64,000 bases of DNA from NCBI RefSeq assembly GCF_030272615.1, contig NC_081408.1:62242614-62306613 (forward strand), in the 5' to 3' direction. A model generated the notes under the pieces. That model made no database searches. It was not told the DNA's origin and saw only the letters and a program-made list of their open reading frames with translations. Below, one piece after another: positions 23,859 to 35,850 of this stretch. Numbering within the stretch: position 1 is the first letter of the stretch; every line of letters starts with the position of its first letter. The translations under genes were made by a program, and so were the position numbers. This stretch comes from Cryptomeria japonica. Its lineage: Eukaryota > Streptophyta > Pinopsida > Cupressales > Cupressaceae.

Positions 23859-24649
23859 TTTAGACCCCACTTTAGCGGGAGTATGAGTGTATGCCAATAC
23901 TGTCGGTAAAGTACAAGGAAAAAAGATTGAAAGACTTCTACCATGTCAAGGAGGCAAGATGTTTCAAGCCCACAATGGACTTAGGATCTTACAACTTCAA
24001 TTGAGAAAGTAAAAGGGAAGATCGAGAAGGGGTAAACCATTACTGCAAGTAGCAAGGTTCCCCTCACTATGAGTCATGAAATCAATGATACCAAAGGTTA
24101 CAAAGCAAAACTGAGTTCACTAAGTAACTTTAAGTATCAATAAGGAGAATATAGGTAAAGTGTATGCCCCCACATTAAAGAGATCAAACACACCTTATCG
24201 AGAGTGATTGCTTTAAGGTAGGATACACCTAAGATAGAGAAAGAGTGGGAGCATGTTATTACAAGGATTTAGCCCCCAATTGAGGAATAAACCCAAGGAT
24301 AATGAACACAAAACATGAGGTAGTTTTGCTTTCCTCGGTGTTATTTTGCTATATGATAACTCATGTATATCATATATGTATATGCATATAGTAATCATCA
24401 TTCCTTAAAGAAAGGAAACTTCCTTAGAAGAAAGGGAAGAAAAGAGTCTTTTGAGTCAACATGAAAGAGACCAAGAAAAGATCTCAATGCTTTTCATTGT
24501 CCTCAAATAGATATTAAGGAAATACTAGAAGAATAGGGATACACATAGAAGAATGGTCACAAAAGAGCAAGAAAGGAGAGGGAAAGAAGATCTATGGTGC
24601 TAATGTTGCTAATCTAGCATGACATCCACCTCTTGATCTTGGTGATCAC
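23859..24649 (-). other. M 3' non-coding region
   Basis: Purine-rich on the plus strand at 24400-24560 and without a recognisable frame. It includes the polypurine tract at 23859-23875. No RT-like motif was seen on either strand. Confidence 0.5.
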
Positions 24650-27600
24650 TATTTTAGGAAAGTGGGAAACATGCCAAAGGAGCAACATCGAGCACAACAA
24701 ATGGACTATGCTCATGTGGTAAGTCAAGTTATTCGGCTCTAGGAGATAAGATTAGGGCTTTTGAAAATCTAGCTGATAAATTCTTGTCAAGCATATTCAT
24801 AATCACTATCAGAAGCAATAGGAGTTGTATTTCCATCATGAATATCATTTTCACCTATTTCCTCATCAAGATTTATAGAAAGAGGATCTTTCACATGAAT
24901 AGTAGTAAAACCATCATATGTTTTTTGCAACTTATGTTTAGGAGATTTAGGTTCAACATCCTGTATAGGAGAAAAGGGAATCATGTCAACTATTTTATTT
25001 CTAGGAGATTTAATGGTTTGAGGAACAACTTCATGAGGTAAAACATGACATCTTTGTAAGTGTTCTCTAGCACAATGATTTTCGCGAGTCCTAGTTGAAG
25101 GCTGAGAAGGAGGTGGAACATTTGTTGAATTGGGAATGTTTTCCTCTTTGATAATTGAAGGTTTAGGTTGAGGTCTCTTAGGTTGAACAAGGGGTGAAGC
25201 AGGCCTATTCTCTCTATAAGAGGAAGGAGGTGAAACTACACCATATAAAGGAGTGTTAGGTGTATGAAGGAGACTAAGTCCATCATGAGGAGCAGGTACA
25301 GGTCTAACCTTAGGAAGAACATTATTTTGTTTGTTAGGAGAAGGCATAGACACATCCATTGGAATAGGTTGAGGATCTTCCTTAGGAGGAAGACTAGTTC
25401 TATCCATGAGCGGAAGAATTTCATCTTCAAGAATGATAGGAATGTCAAGTGTCAGGGATCTAGGCTAACTTAAGGATAATATCATATCTTTCTTCCATTT
25501 TTTATAAGATTGGAAAAGAGCATTGCTCCTTGATGGAAGAGATTGAAATTGTTTAGGACAAAAGAAATATATAGGAACACTAGGGCTTCTTTTGGATGGT
25601 TCATAGTTATGACTTTGTCATTGTGAGGAAATTTTAAACACTTATAGATTGGAGAAGCAATATCTTTCATGGAAGATAGACAAGGATAGCCCAACTTCAT
25701 ACAAAATTGCTTGGAAGAAGGAATGATAACAAAGTTGATATCCAAAGATTTAGTATGAAATTAATAGGAAGAGTGATAGAACCAATGGTAGGATAAGAGA
25801 ATCCATCAAATAACTTCACAACTACATTAGAATCATCATATATTGGTTTATATAATCGTAAAGTGAAAAGATACTCTTTAGTTATGACATTGGCCATGCA
25901 AGAAGGATCAATAAGGGCACCATGGAAAGGTATATCCTTAACCTTTGCAACTATGTATAAAGGGCCATCAGGTGCTTTAATGGTCTCACTAGGGTCAAAT
26001 GAAATACAAGGATTCTTAGGTGTACCTTTCTTCTCTACCATATTCACCAAATTCGGAGCCATAGAAGTGAATACCTCAGAAGAGAAAGAAGTATGCATAG
26101 TCTCAATCATGTTAGATGTATGAGAAGGAAAGGAATCAATGAAAATATTAATATTTTGATTAGGAGGAGCTACTGATTTGTTTCCCTTGTCATTCACACC
26201 TACCACAAATATACTATCATTATCAATAAAATCTTGAATCTTACTTTTCAATGCAAAATATTTCTCAGTATCATGACAAGGCTGATGATGAAATCGACAA
26301 GAGGAATTGTTATCAAAATAAGGGGATGATACCTTAGAAGGGTCAATTGGTTTTATAGGAGGAAGTTTGATAACATTTATTTGCAGCAAATGAGACATAA
26401 TACTATGTAAAGATTCATTCAAGTGAGTAAATTGTCTTTCTCTTTTGAAAAAATTAGAAATAGGAGGCACACCTATTGTAGAATTCACATTGTTGTTGTT
26501 GATTGTATAATTGAAATTGATTAATCTTTTTGCTGGTTTGAACTTCGCAAATGGTTGTTGAACACTCTCCCCCTTATCACTCAGAGCCATAGGAGTGGAT
26601 TGCTCCATTTGACTCATAGCCAGTTGATAATTGTGGAGTGTTGCACATAACTACAGAAATGAAGTAAACTTAGACAAAAGAAGCTTTTCCCTAATATCTT
26701 TTGGAAAATTAAAAATGAAAATTCTTTGAATATCATTATCAGGAATAGGAAAATAAATTTGAGCACACAAATGCTTATATCTACCAATAAAATTAGTCAC
26801 TTTTCCTTTAACACCTTGTTTACAATGCATTAAGTTAGTCAAAATGATTTTAGGACCAATGTTGTTTCAAAATTGTTGGATAAAAGAATTTGCTAATTGT
26901 TGAAAGGAAGTGGTAGAATAAGAAGGAAAAGAGCAATACCATTGTAAAGCCTTATCTCTTAGTGTTCTTGTAGACAGTTTTGCAAGCAATCTTTGATCAT
27001 ACACAAAATCAGTACACAAGGCTTGAAATGTTTTAACATGCATAAGAGGATCACCTTTTCCATTATATAGTTCCAATTGAGGGACCTCCACAAGCTTGGA
27101 TGGAATGACTTTAACAATATCAAGAACAAGTGGGCTTGCATCATCAAAGGTGGGCACACTAAACTTGGATTAACTCATGGAAGCAATTTGTTTTTGTAAG
27201 GAAAACATGGTTTGAGCAAGATTATTAATTGTTGCTTCAGTAGAAGAATTGATGTTAGACATAGTTGATTGAGAAGGTGGTGTGATGTTATTGTAGGAAG
27301 GTATGGACCAGTGAGAATAAGATGGTGGGACATTATGATAAGTAGGCATAGGAGATGATTGGGTAGGAAATGGGACACTTACAGGAGGAACAAAATTATT
27401 GAAGGAATTGCCCCCTTGTGTCACATTGATTGGTTGAGGGATAAAAGAAACTCTTATTGAAGACGATGCAGGATTGAATGAAGAAGAGGGATTTCCCCCA
27501 TGACCAATGGTTGTAGGAATGATATTTTTGAGTTGATGTAGTCATGATGTTTGAGGTAAAAGTAGGAACACTAGTCATAGGAGTAATCAAAGGAATAGAA

Positions 27601-28052
27601 GGATTGACTTGTTTTGAAGGTTGTGAATAACCTAGGGTTTTAGCACAACTCTTTATTGGCACGATATTAGAATAGAAAATGTGTGCACTGCCACACAATA
27701 TATAAATTCCATTCTCATCACTTCGAATCATGCATTTAAGGCCTTTAATTAATGGAAGAGATTCGCTATTAGGGTATTCTTGGGACATCCATTGTTGAAA
27801 GTTATCAGATTGATTGTCCAATTTTGAAATTTGATCTATAAAGACTCTAGTTAAAGCTTCTTCTTCATCATGGGACTCATCAATGAGATAAATAGGCACA
27901 TGATTAGGATGGAAAGAATTAGCATTATCCTCATTAAAGAAGTCACCCAAATTAGGCTCTATCTCCTTAGTAACTAAACATTGGGAGGCCTTAATTCTAA
28001 TGCTTTGTCTAACAGGAATAGTATAGGTAGGACTAATGGTGGTAAAAATCAT
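24650..28052 (-). pseudogene. gypsy gag-protease reading frame of M
   Basis: N-terminal part (28052-27530): an acidic segment followed by a Pro/Ser/Thr-rich stretch (VPFPTQSSPMPTYHNVPPSY). The gag core at 27157-26651 has LELYNGKGDPLMHVKTF, LRDKALQWYCSFPSYS and FIGRYKHLCAQIYFP. A zinc-knuckle-like CRFHHQPCHDTEKYFALKSK lies near 26290. The protease near 25900-25860 reads GALIDPSCMANVITKEYL, with D-P-S in place of D-T/S-G. The C-terminal tail (25407-24787) is proline-rich and low in complexity. Frameshifts lie near 27530, 25740 and 25450. Gag alone would package RNA; the protease may be inactive. Confidence 0.75.
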
Positions 28053-29167
28053 GCACTAGAGGAAAAAATTGAATTTTGAATTATATGAACAAAGCTTACA
28101 AAATTGAGTAATGCAAAATTTAAGCAAATAATGATTAAACAATTTGACCTTTGTTGGAGGAAGAAAATGACACAATTTCCAAAAATAATTTTTTAATAAA
28201 TCAAAGGAAATTGGAATTTTAAAATTAGGACCAAGGGGATACCACTTAATATTAAAATTTACAAAATCATAATTTTTAAAGTTAGGGAAGATTATAATTA
28301 ACCTCTTAATTTTAAAAAATTTCTTCAAACTTGAAATGCTGAATTTTGGAGGTATTTTCGATTCTAGAGGGATCAAAAATCAACAAAATTAGCCAATCTT
28401 CTGGATTTAGGCTATTAAATACAATCATAACAATTTGCCAAAATTCTAGGAAAAAGGTCGAGGACCGTGGCGGGAATGCACATGGTCTGACCAACTTTTT
28501 CCAAAATTTTCAGGGATGAATATTATGATGATTTTAAAGCTAACCCCAAAAAATTGGCGAATTTAACTATCTCTAGATAAGCAACATTAAGGTTGAAATG
28601 TGAAAATAGGACCCTACTAGGGTTTTGAAAAAAGAGAGGAATTGAATTGTAAATTTGAAAAAGGTCAAACCTAATGGATAGGGACACCTTGGAAAATGTC
28701 TAAAAATATGAATTTGAAAGAAATTGATTGAAATTTGCATAAAATCCAATTAAATTTGAAAATTAGGGTTTGATGACCTAACCACTTAATTTTGGAAAAA
28801 GGAGTGAAATTGAAAATTTGAATTGTAGGAATGAAGACAAGTTTGAAAACAGTCACATAGTTGAAAATTTAATGGAAATTCAATTTTTGCACAAGTTCAA
28901 GATGATTTTTGAAAATTAGGCTTTTAACAATTAACCACCTACTTTTGTAAATTTGATTTGCAAATTGAACAAGATAATGAGGAAATTGAATTTGACAAAC
29001 ACAACAATTTTCAGATCTAAGATAACATGAAGCAATTTTATTACAGAGCACAGGTTCAATTCTAATTTTAAAAACTAGGGTTTTTAATGAATTAACCACT
29101 AAGTTTGTAGAAAATTAAACTTGTAAATGAAAAATACACAATTTTGTTCAAAGGAAAGCATGCAAGA
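28053..29167 (-). other. M 5' leader
   Basis: AT-rich non-coding DNA between the 5' LTR and the gag frame. It contains many related phrases such as GAAATTGAAAATTTGAATT and GGTTTTGAAAA, probably a degenerate internal repeat. Open frames here are short and without domains. The primer-binding site should lie next to 29168, but I could not assign its tRNA. Confidence 0.5.
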
Positions 29168-30364
29168 CATCATTTTGGTGAAAAATGTGTGAATGAGAGA
29201 TCTAGAGGAAAGCTACCCTTTCCCTCCAAGGAGAGATGAGATTTTCACTACGGAATTCCCTTCAAACACTTTTCATGAATTACATTGGAAGAGGGGGAAA
29301 ATTCACTAGATTCAACCTCCAAAGAAGAAGATTGAATTTTGAATGAAATGCTATAAGAATGATAAACAAACCCCTCTTCTTTGAATGGAAAGGAATTGAT
29401 TGAATTGTGTATTCAACAAAGTGACAAAGAACTAATTATAACTTGAGATCGAAGCATGGGATGAAGTTGTGTACCTAGATCTGGCAATAATATGTCGAGA
29501 TGAAGTCACCCTGCGAATTTGAGAAAAAGTTGTCCAAACCGTGGCGAAAGTGTACACGGTCCTCTAAAAAATCTAGGAAATGAAAAGGGTTTTTCTGCCT
29601 CTACAAATGTAGTCAAAATACAAAAGTACATCTATGCACCTGCAACCTACACACTGAAAAGACAGGAAAAGGTGTTGGGATTGAGGGTTTACCTTCAGGT
29701 CAAACCCTAGATTTGGAATTAACCAAGTAATGAAAGAAAGTACTTGCAAGTAAATGTAAATGAAAGACTGAAATGTAAATCACTTTAAGGGAGGTTGCGA
29801 TAGAAATGTTGATAGAATTGCTTGTATGGAGTTGAATGTTGAAATGGATCTCCTCTTCAATGGTTGAATCCTTGACTTGAATGAAAAACCTAGCCTTGAA
29901 GGGAGACTTGAGATGCTCAATGCTTGAAAGGGATGTTTGAATTCTCTTGAATGCTTGAATTTAACCTTATGAAAGTTTTTCATTATGTGAATGGGAGGGT
30001 AAATGGAACTTTTAAAATTATCAATTAGGGTTAATAGATTGAGTTTCATCACAAGCCAACATCGGGGAAGGTTTCCCACTTACTACACATCCTTCAATGT
30101 AGAATTTGGAAGGTCCTACCCCAGAATAGGGTAGGGGATAGGGGCACCACACCCCTATCCTCTTAGGACAAGGGCACCATACCCCTGTCCTGCCCTTTTT
30201 TCTAGGAAAGGATGTAGTTAGGCCAATGTAGAGGGCAAGGGAGATATAGTTTTTGAGGGTTGAGCAATCTTCGGTCTCTGAAAAAGCTCAGGGATTCAAT
30301 TTCGCATGCATGAGGCCCCTAATGTGGTAAAAAATTGCTAGGGTCACAATTTTATGACCCTAGA
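29168..30364 (-). repeat. 5' LTR of M
   Basis: Full-length match to the solo LTR at 20723-21922. The shared start near 29176 is TGGTGAAAAATGTGTGAATG and the end is TATGACCCTAGA. The exact inner end is blurred (CATCATTT where the solo copy has TGTAATTA). The outer side is followed by CATAT. Confidence 0.8.
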
Positions 30365-30852
30365 CATATATCAATAGAATCATATAATCTTCTAAGTTGG
30401 CTGAATAGAGATTCAAAATAGGTCCTCACTAAAAAATTTGGTGGTGGGAATCAATGAGAATTGGACCAATCACAATGCACTTGATTGGTAAAAACTACAT
30501 GTTACATCCATCACAAATATCAAATCCAAATCATGACTCATATGATACACAAATTCCGCTACTCAATCTCTAATTTTGAATCAAATATGACCCAAAATAG
30601 CACTACCCAACTTAACAAAAATAAGAATGAAACCAAAATACTCATGAATACAATCAATCAATACCATATTCAGTAAGAGGAGAAATATGAATCACCATCA
30701 TTACAACAATCAACACTGAATATCAATTATAGCACCTCTTCTAGAGCACCAAACATTCCAAGAACCCGTCTTTTGAGTCACCAATTCTCAAAACAATATG
30801 TTGACATCAATGACAACCATTAATCACAACCATCAACATCACATTTACAACA
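30365..30852 (-). repeat. copia LTR, inner part (J family, copy 2)
   Basis: Second copy of 21923-22408, ending TTTACAACA next to ATCTCCTCCTTTTT. In the simplest reading it belongs to the J 3' LTR, split by M. Confidence 0.75.
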
Positions 30853-31495
30853 ATCTCCTCCTTTTTCATTGATAGCAACATCCATAAATAAAAAACATAT
30901 AACTCTACAAACTTACTCAGTATCTCTACAAATCACATCTCTACATCTCTTTACATCTCTCCCCCTTTGACTTCAAGGACAAAGGCGAGCACAACTCCCT
31001 TATAAAACTCACTTTTCTCTCCCTACGAGGAAGAGTCCATCCATTACTCCGAATAAGAATATTCAAGTAGTTCACTAGACTAATACACATCCAAATGTAC
31101 ATCAGTTCAAACTAGGAAGGGCCAATACCCCTAACTTTTTTTGGAGATACTCAAAAGTACCCTTACACAATGCTTTAGTGAAGATATCTACAATCTTCTC
31201 TTTTGTAGGTACATACTTAATCTTTACTTTAATGTCCAACTCCTTTACCCTCAAGAAGTGATATCGAATGTATATATGCTTTGTTCTAGAATGTTGTACA
31301 TGGTTCTTAGGAATGTTTATTTCACTAGTGTTATCACACATTATTGAGCTGGGTTCATTAAATAATACACTAGTACCCTTCAAAGTATGCCTCATGCATA
31401 ATATCTAAGCACAACATGAAGCTCTTGTGATATATTCAACTACAATTGTAGATAAAGACACATAATCTTGCTTCTCACTTGACCAAGCAACCACT
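30853..31495 (-). pseudogene. copia polypurine tracts and RNase H fragment, copy 2
   Basis: Polypurine tracts lie at 30853-30866 and about 30958-30970. From 31495 down, the minus strand reads VAWSSEKQDYVSLST, MRHTLKGTSVLFNEPSS, IMCDNTSEINIPKNHVQHSR and FTKALCKGTFEYLQKKLGVL, the end of copia RNase H. The fragment begins mid-domain and is joined in frame to integrase of K at about 31496. The matching copy 1 continues further upstream, which shows that sequence was lost here. Confidence 0.75.
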
Positions 31496-32427
31496 ATACT
31501 CACTGCTTCTCTCTAGTAGATATGAGGTAGATTTACTTCCATCATCATTGTTGTAGCAACATCCAAGATAGTTTTATTTTTCCTTTCCACAACTCCATTT
31601 TACTGAGGTGTATGGGGAGTAGAAAATTGTCTTCTTATACCATGCTTGTCACAAAAGTTATTAAACTCACTGGATGTGAATTCTCCACCATGATCTGATC
31701 TCAAACATTTAATCTTCATTCCTGTCTCAGTTTCCACTTTAGCCTTAAAGATTTTAAACTTTTCAAATACTTCAGATTTTTCTCTCAAAAAAGTAACCCA
31801 CATCATTCTAGAATAATCATTAATGATTAGCATGAAATATCTATCACCATGAAAACTTTTAACTCTAGCAGGGCCACACAAATCAGTATGAATAAGATCA
31901 AGAACATCATTTGATTTATCTTGTATACTCCTAAAAGAGGTTCTAACCTATTTACCCATTTGAAATTATTTACATACCAGATTATAGGGCTTCATAATCT
32001 TAGGTATATATCTAACAGCCTTAGTTGAACTGATCTTCACAATGTAATCAAAATTCACATGACACAACTTTTTATGTCATAGCTAACTCTCATCAATCTA
32101 TGTAATAAAACATGTCTTCTCATTGGCATTCAAATTAAATATATTACCTTTTGTCTGTGTACCGGTTGCAATCTCTAAGCCAGATCTAGTAATGATTTTG
32201 CATTTTCTATCCTTGAACTGTAATTGAAATCCCTTATCTACCAATTGTCCTACACTCAAAGGATTATGCTTCAAACCTTCAACATAATAAACATTGTCAG
32301 TATTGTTCTTACTATCCAATGATATAGTTCCTTTTCCCTTGATCATACATGCCTTCTCATCTCCAAATCTAACTAGTCCACCATCAAATTCTTGCAAAGA
32401 TAGAAAATTCCCTTTATCTCCAGTCAT
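31496..32427 (-). pseudogene. copia integrase of K, truncated
   Basis: At 32427-32098 the frame reads MTGDKGNFLSLQEFDGG and VYYVEGLKHNPLSVGQLVDK, the stretch between protease and integrase. At 31881-31600 is the catalytic core: MCGPARVKSFHGDRYFML, FLREKSEVFEKFKIFKAKVE and IKCLRSDHGGEFTSSEFN with an Asp; HTPQ-NGVVERKN carries the Glu but with a stop in place of Gln. The core is cut after REAVS at about 31496. Stops are present between the pieces. Confidence 0.75.
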
Positions 32428-33633
32428 ATGATGTTAACAACCACTACCAATTACCCATTCATCCTTTTCCTCAATTTTAGCAGAAAGTTCCTTCTCTTCA
32501 AGTACATTCTCTTCTAGTGTCGGATCATCTTCCTTGATAGCCAGGAACACCCATTCCTTCCCATTGTCAGATCCACTAGTAGAGTCTTTTGTCGATTCAT
32601 CATCTAAATCAGTAATTCCTTCCTCATCCACTATGTAGCATGATTTGTCTCTATTTTTCTTGAATCTATACTTGTTCTGATATCCAGGGTTAGGCTTAAA
32701 TGATCTTTTAACTCTTTCTTTAATTCTTGAATTCCTTTTAGGACATCGAGATGCAAAATGACCAATCTCACTGCATGCAAAACATTTAAAAGGTGCTTTC
32801 CCTTCATAATTACTTCCCATCAATCCTTTCGGTACTCTTCTAGCAAATAGTGCTTCAAGTTGCTCAAACTCATCATCTTCTCTCTTCATATCTTCTAATT
32901 ATTTTGTATATAAAGCTTTCCAGTCTTGCTTATCAGTTGTAGATGTAGATGCATGAAAAGCAGGTTCAGTCTTCAGAGCTCCAGAAGGTCCAAATTCCTC
33001 AAGCTCAAAAGAAGATAGTTTCCCAACCAAAGTATCTCTATTGACATATGTATTAGACATTGTTCTCAACTCATTGATAGTAGTAGCCTTCATTTTGTAA
33101 GCTGGTGGTAGGGCTCTTAGGACTTTAGAAATAATTTCATCTTCACTTAGAGTTCCACCACAACATTGAATTCCCATAACAATCCCATTTACCCTTTCCA
33201 TGAATGTAGTAATCCTTTCATCTTCTTCCATCTTTAGGTTTTCATATCTCACCCGGTAGCCATCAAGTTTAGCAATCTTCACTATAGGGTCACCTACATT
33301 AAGAGTCTGCAACTTATCCCATATAGCCTTTTGAGATGATTTGTCTGTTAATCACATTATTTGTTGATCAAAAAGTGCACACAAGAGGGCTTCTCTTTCT
33401 CTATAATCATTCTCAAGCTCCTTGTCCAAGTTAGTGGGAGGAGGATTGCCAAATCCTAGATTATAGGGTGTAACACCATTCTGTGTGATCTCCCAAATCT
33501 CCTTTCCAAGACATCTCAAATGAGTCTCCATCTGAATCTTCCATACTATGTAATTTGTTCCTTCAAGCCTCAGTATATCCCTTTGAAAGATAGCTCCAGA
33601 AGAATAGGATGAACTTGAACAATTAGTCACCAT
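32428..33633 (-). pseudogene. copia gag and protease start of K
   Basis: Gag begins near 33633 (MVTNCSSSSYSSGAIFQ, then LEGTNYIVWKIQMETHLRCL). It continues as the UBN2-type capsid (33312-32899: YENLKMEEDERITTFMERVN). The zinc knuckle CFACSEIGHFASRCPKR near 32790 is intact (C-x2-C-x4-H-x4-C). Protease is just reached: WVIGSGC near 32440, where the expected aspartate is glycine (IGSG for IDSG). Stops separate the three pieces, including one at about 33350. Confidence 0.8.
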
Positions 33634-33677
33634 AGGATCTTCCTCAAGCGGTTAAGCTTTCTGTAGAGAGGACCAAA

Positions 33678-33689
33678 ACTCTGATACCA
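33678..33689 (-). promoter_or_regulatory. primer-binding site of K
   Basis: The minus strand reads TGGTATCAGAGTT, matching the 3' end of plant initiator Met-tRNA as used by copia elements. It lies two bases inside the 5' LTR end. Confidence 0.75.
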
Positions 33690-33691
33690 AT

Positions 33692-34906
33692 TGTTAGATA
33701 GTTCAGATAACCGGAAGACAATTGAGAGGGGGGTGAATCAATTGTCATAGATTACCAGAAGGATTAGCAATTTAAACATGAATACCAGAACCCAAAACAA
33801 TAATACTGGAGTAGTAGTTAATCTATTAAGCATAAACAATAATCACATAATAAAATCCATCCACACAATACCAAGATTTGTACGTGGAAAACCTGGTAAA
33901 GGGAAAAACCACAGTGGGAAGCCTACACATAGTCGGATAATAATTCTGTAGTAAGTATGTAAATAACAATGAAGGGGCTTGCACTTGTAGGAAGGCTAAC
34001 ATCCTAGAGCACACTGCTCATCATAAAAGGAGCCTCACTGACTACATATAAATCTAGAATATAATCCAGAGAAGTATTGAATTGCAAAAGATAGCATCTC
34101 CTAGCCTGAGTACAGTTCCATTTAAGCTCAATACTAGACAACTAAATCCTTTCACACAAACCCAATTCTATCTACAATGATCGACCAACTCCTCTACCTG
34201 AATGATATTACATTATTCGCACATTACATTCCTTAACCATGACCTTTTTCATTAACCATGATGATCTACAATGAGATCTTACATCTATTTATACAAATCC
34301 TTGACCATAAACAATCAGGTCATCCACCAAACAATAAACTGATTACATAATTACAAACCATGTCAGCCTTGGACCAAATAAGTAATAACAACACATAAGA
34401 CATCCTATAAATACAACAATAGGTCCTATCCACATGTTAAATTAATGTCGGTCCATAACCTAGATCAATCGAGACAAAGTATAGTTCCACATGCTTCAAC
34501 AATGATCTCCAAATGCCAAGTCTCGAACATGATTACCAACAAAATCTTGAAACTCCATCAGAAGATGCACCAACACCACTTGTGCAATTCATCAAAGATC
34601 TCCACCAAAATCTCTATCAGTGAAACCCTCGCTAGAACCAAAAACCAAGGTTCTAAGAAAGAAGGATAACATCCAATCTCAAGACCAAAACCAACTGCCC
34701 AAATATGAGTATGAGTATCATGAACAAGCCAATTCCATTACCATATTATATCAGAGTCTACCAGATCATGTTGGATCCAAGTTAACCAGAAACCACTCAA
34801 CCTACCAGAACTAGAAGGGTGCAGGTAAAGCATCCAAACAAATAGTGTTGACATCAATGACAAAACTTCAATGCAACACATAATCAATTCCACCAAATGG
34901 CCAACA
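33692..34906 (-). repeat. 5' LTR of K
   Basis: Plus-strand start TGTTAGATAG beside the primer site, and end AATGGCCAACA before J RT. It contains GAGAGGGGGGTGAATCAATT and the TACGTGGAAAACCTGGTAAA box (33881-33900) shared with other copia LTRs here. Length is 1215 bp. Confidence 0.75.
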
Positions 34907-35850
34907 AGATTTTACTTGAGACAGTTTTGAAGTAAACATTACTATTAGCAGATCCCTTCTAAAAACCTTGATCAATAAAATACTTATCTATCCTTCCATA
35001 ACAAGTTGTAGGGGCTTGTTTCAATCCATAGAGGGCCTTCTTCAATCTACAAACAATATTTAGATCATCTGTCAACTTAAATCCTTCCAATTGCTTAATG
35101 TAAACTTCTTTTAGTTCTCCATTAAAAAATGTTGACTTTACATCCATATGATAAACCTTGAAATCCTTAAATGTTGCAAAAGCCAAAAACATCCCAATAG
35201 CTTCGATTCAAGCAACAACTACATATGTATCCTCAAAGTCAATTCGTTCAACATGTGTATAACCTTTCCAAACCAATCTTTCTTCATTTCTCACAACCTT
35301 TTCATCCTCATCCAACTTGTTTTGAAATACCTATTTTGCTCCAATTACATTCTTTCCTACTAGTCTATAATCTAATTCCCATGTCCGATTCTTCTTAATT
35401 TGATCGAATTCTTCTTTCATTGCCTTAATCCAATTTTGATCATTGCATGCTTCTTCTACTTTTTTGGGTGTAGTCTCAGATAGTAAACATAATAGAACTT
35501 GCTCTTTAGTTGCTTTTCTTCTTGTGATAGTTCCTTTGATCTTATCTCCAATAATTTGGTCTACTGAGTGATTCTTTAGTACATACCTTGGATTTTTAGA
35601 TGAAGATGTCGGCATCTTGAATTTCCTTTTCTTTCTCTTCTTCTTTGGTTTCCTCTTTCTTTTTTCTGTTAGCTGGCTCATCAGATTCAGATCCTGTCAG
35701 TTTTTCTGAATCTCTTGAAATGTCTTCATCAACCTTCACAATTGCACTTTCAACAATCTTGTTTAGTCTTTTGTTGTAACACCAATATTCCTTGTTGTTT
35801 GTAGAATATCCTAGGAATATACCTTCATTTGATCTGTTGTTCAATTTTCC
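34907..35850 (-). pseudogene. copia integrase end and N-terminal RT of J
   Basis: EGIFLGYSTNNKEYWCYNKR near 35830 is the end of integrase, followed by a Lys/Glu-rich linker. The RT start at 35640-35340 reads IIGDKIKGTITRRKATKEQV and WIKAMKEEFDQIKKNRTWEL. Then [17 protein letters not shown] and [16 protein letters not shown] (35192-34960) are the palm motifs. The RT stops at 34907, before the YVDD box, where K is inserted. Frame changes occur near 35330 and 35200. Confidence 0.8.

Larger units (their letters stand above)
23106..30364 (-). mobile_element. non-autonomous gypsy element 'M' (gag-protease only)
   Basis: Minus-strand element with 5' LTR at 29168-30364, a long leader, a gag-protease region (about 24650-28052) and a truncated 3' LTR at 23106-23858. 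I find no RT, RNase H or integrase between protease and the 3' LTR, so it would need proteins from another element. CATAT at 30365-30369 is the same target sequence as at the solo LTR, which places both at the same copia site. Confidence 0.75.
31496..34906 (-). mobile_element. 5' half of copia element 'K', inserted in the RT of J
   Basis: Minus strand: 5' LTR 33692-34906, primer site, gag, zinc knuckle, protease and integrase to about 31496, where it is cut and fused to another copia RNase H. Its LTR differs from the J family, so K is a separate element. On the right, J RT sequence resumes at 34907 just before its catalytic box. K's 3' half and 3' LTR are missing, so no target duplication is testable. 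Confidence 0.7.
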
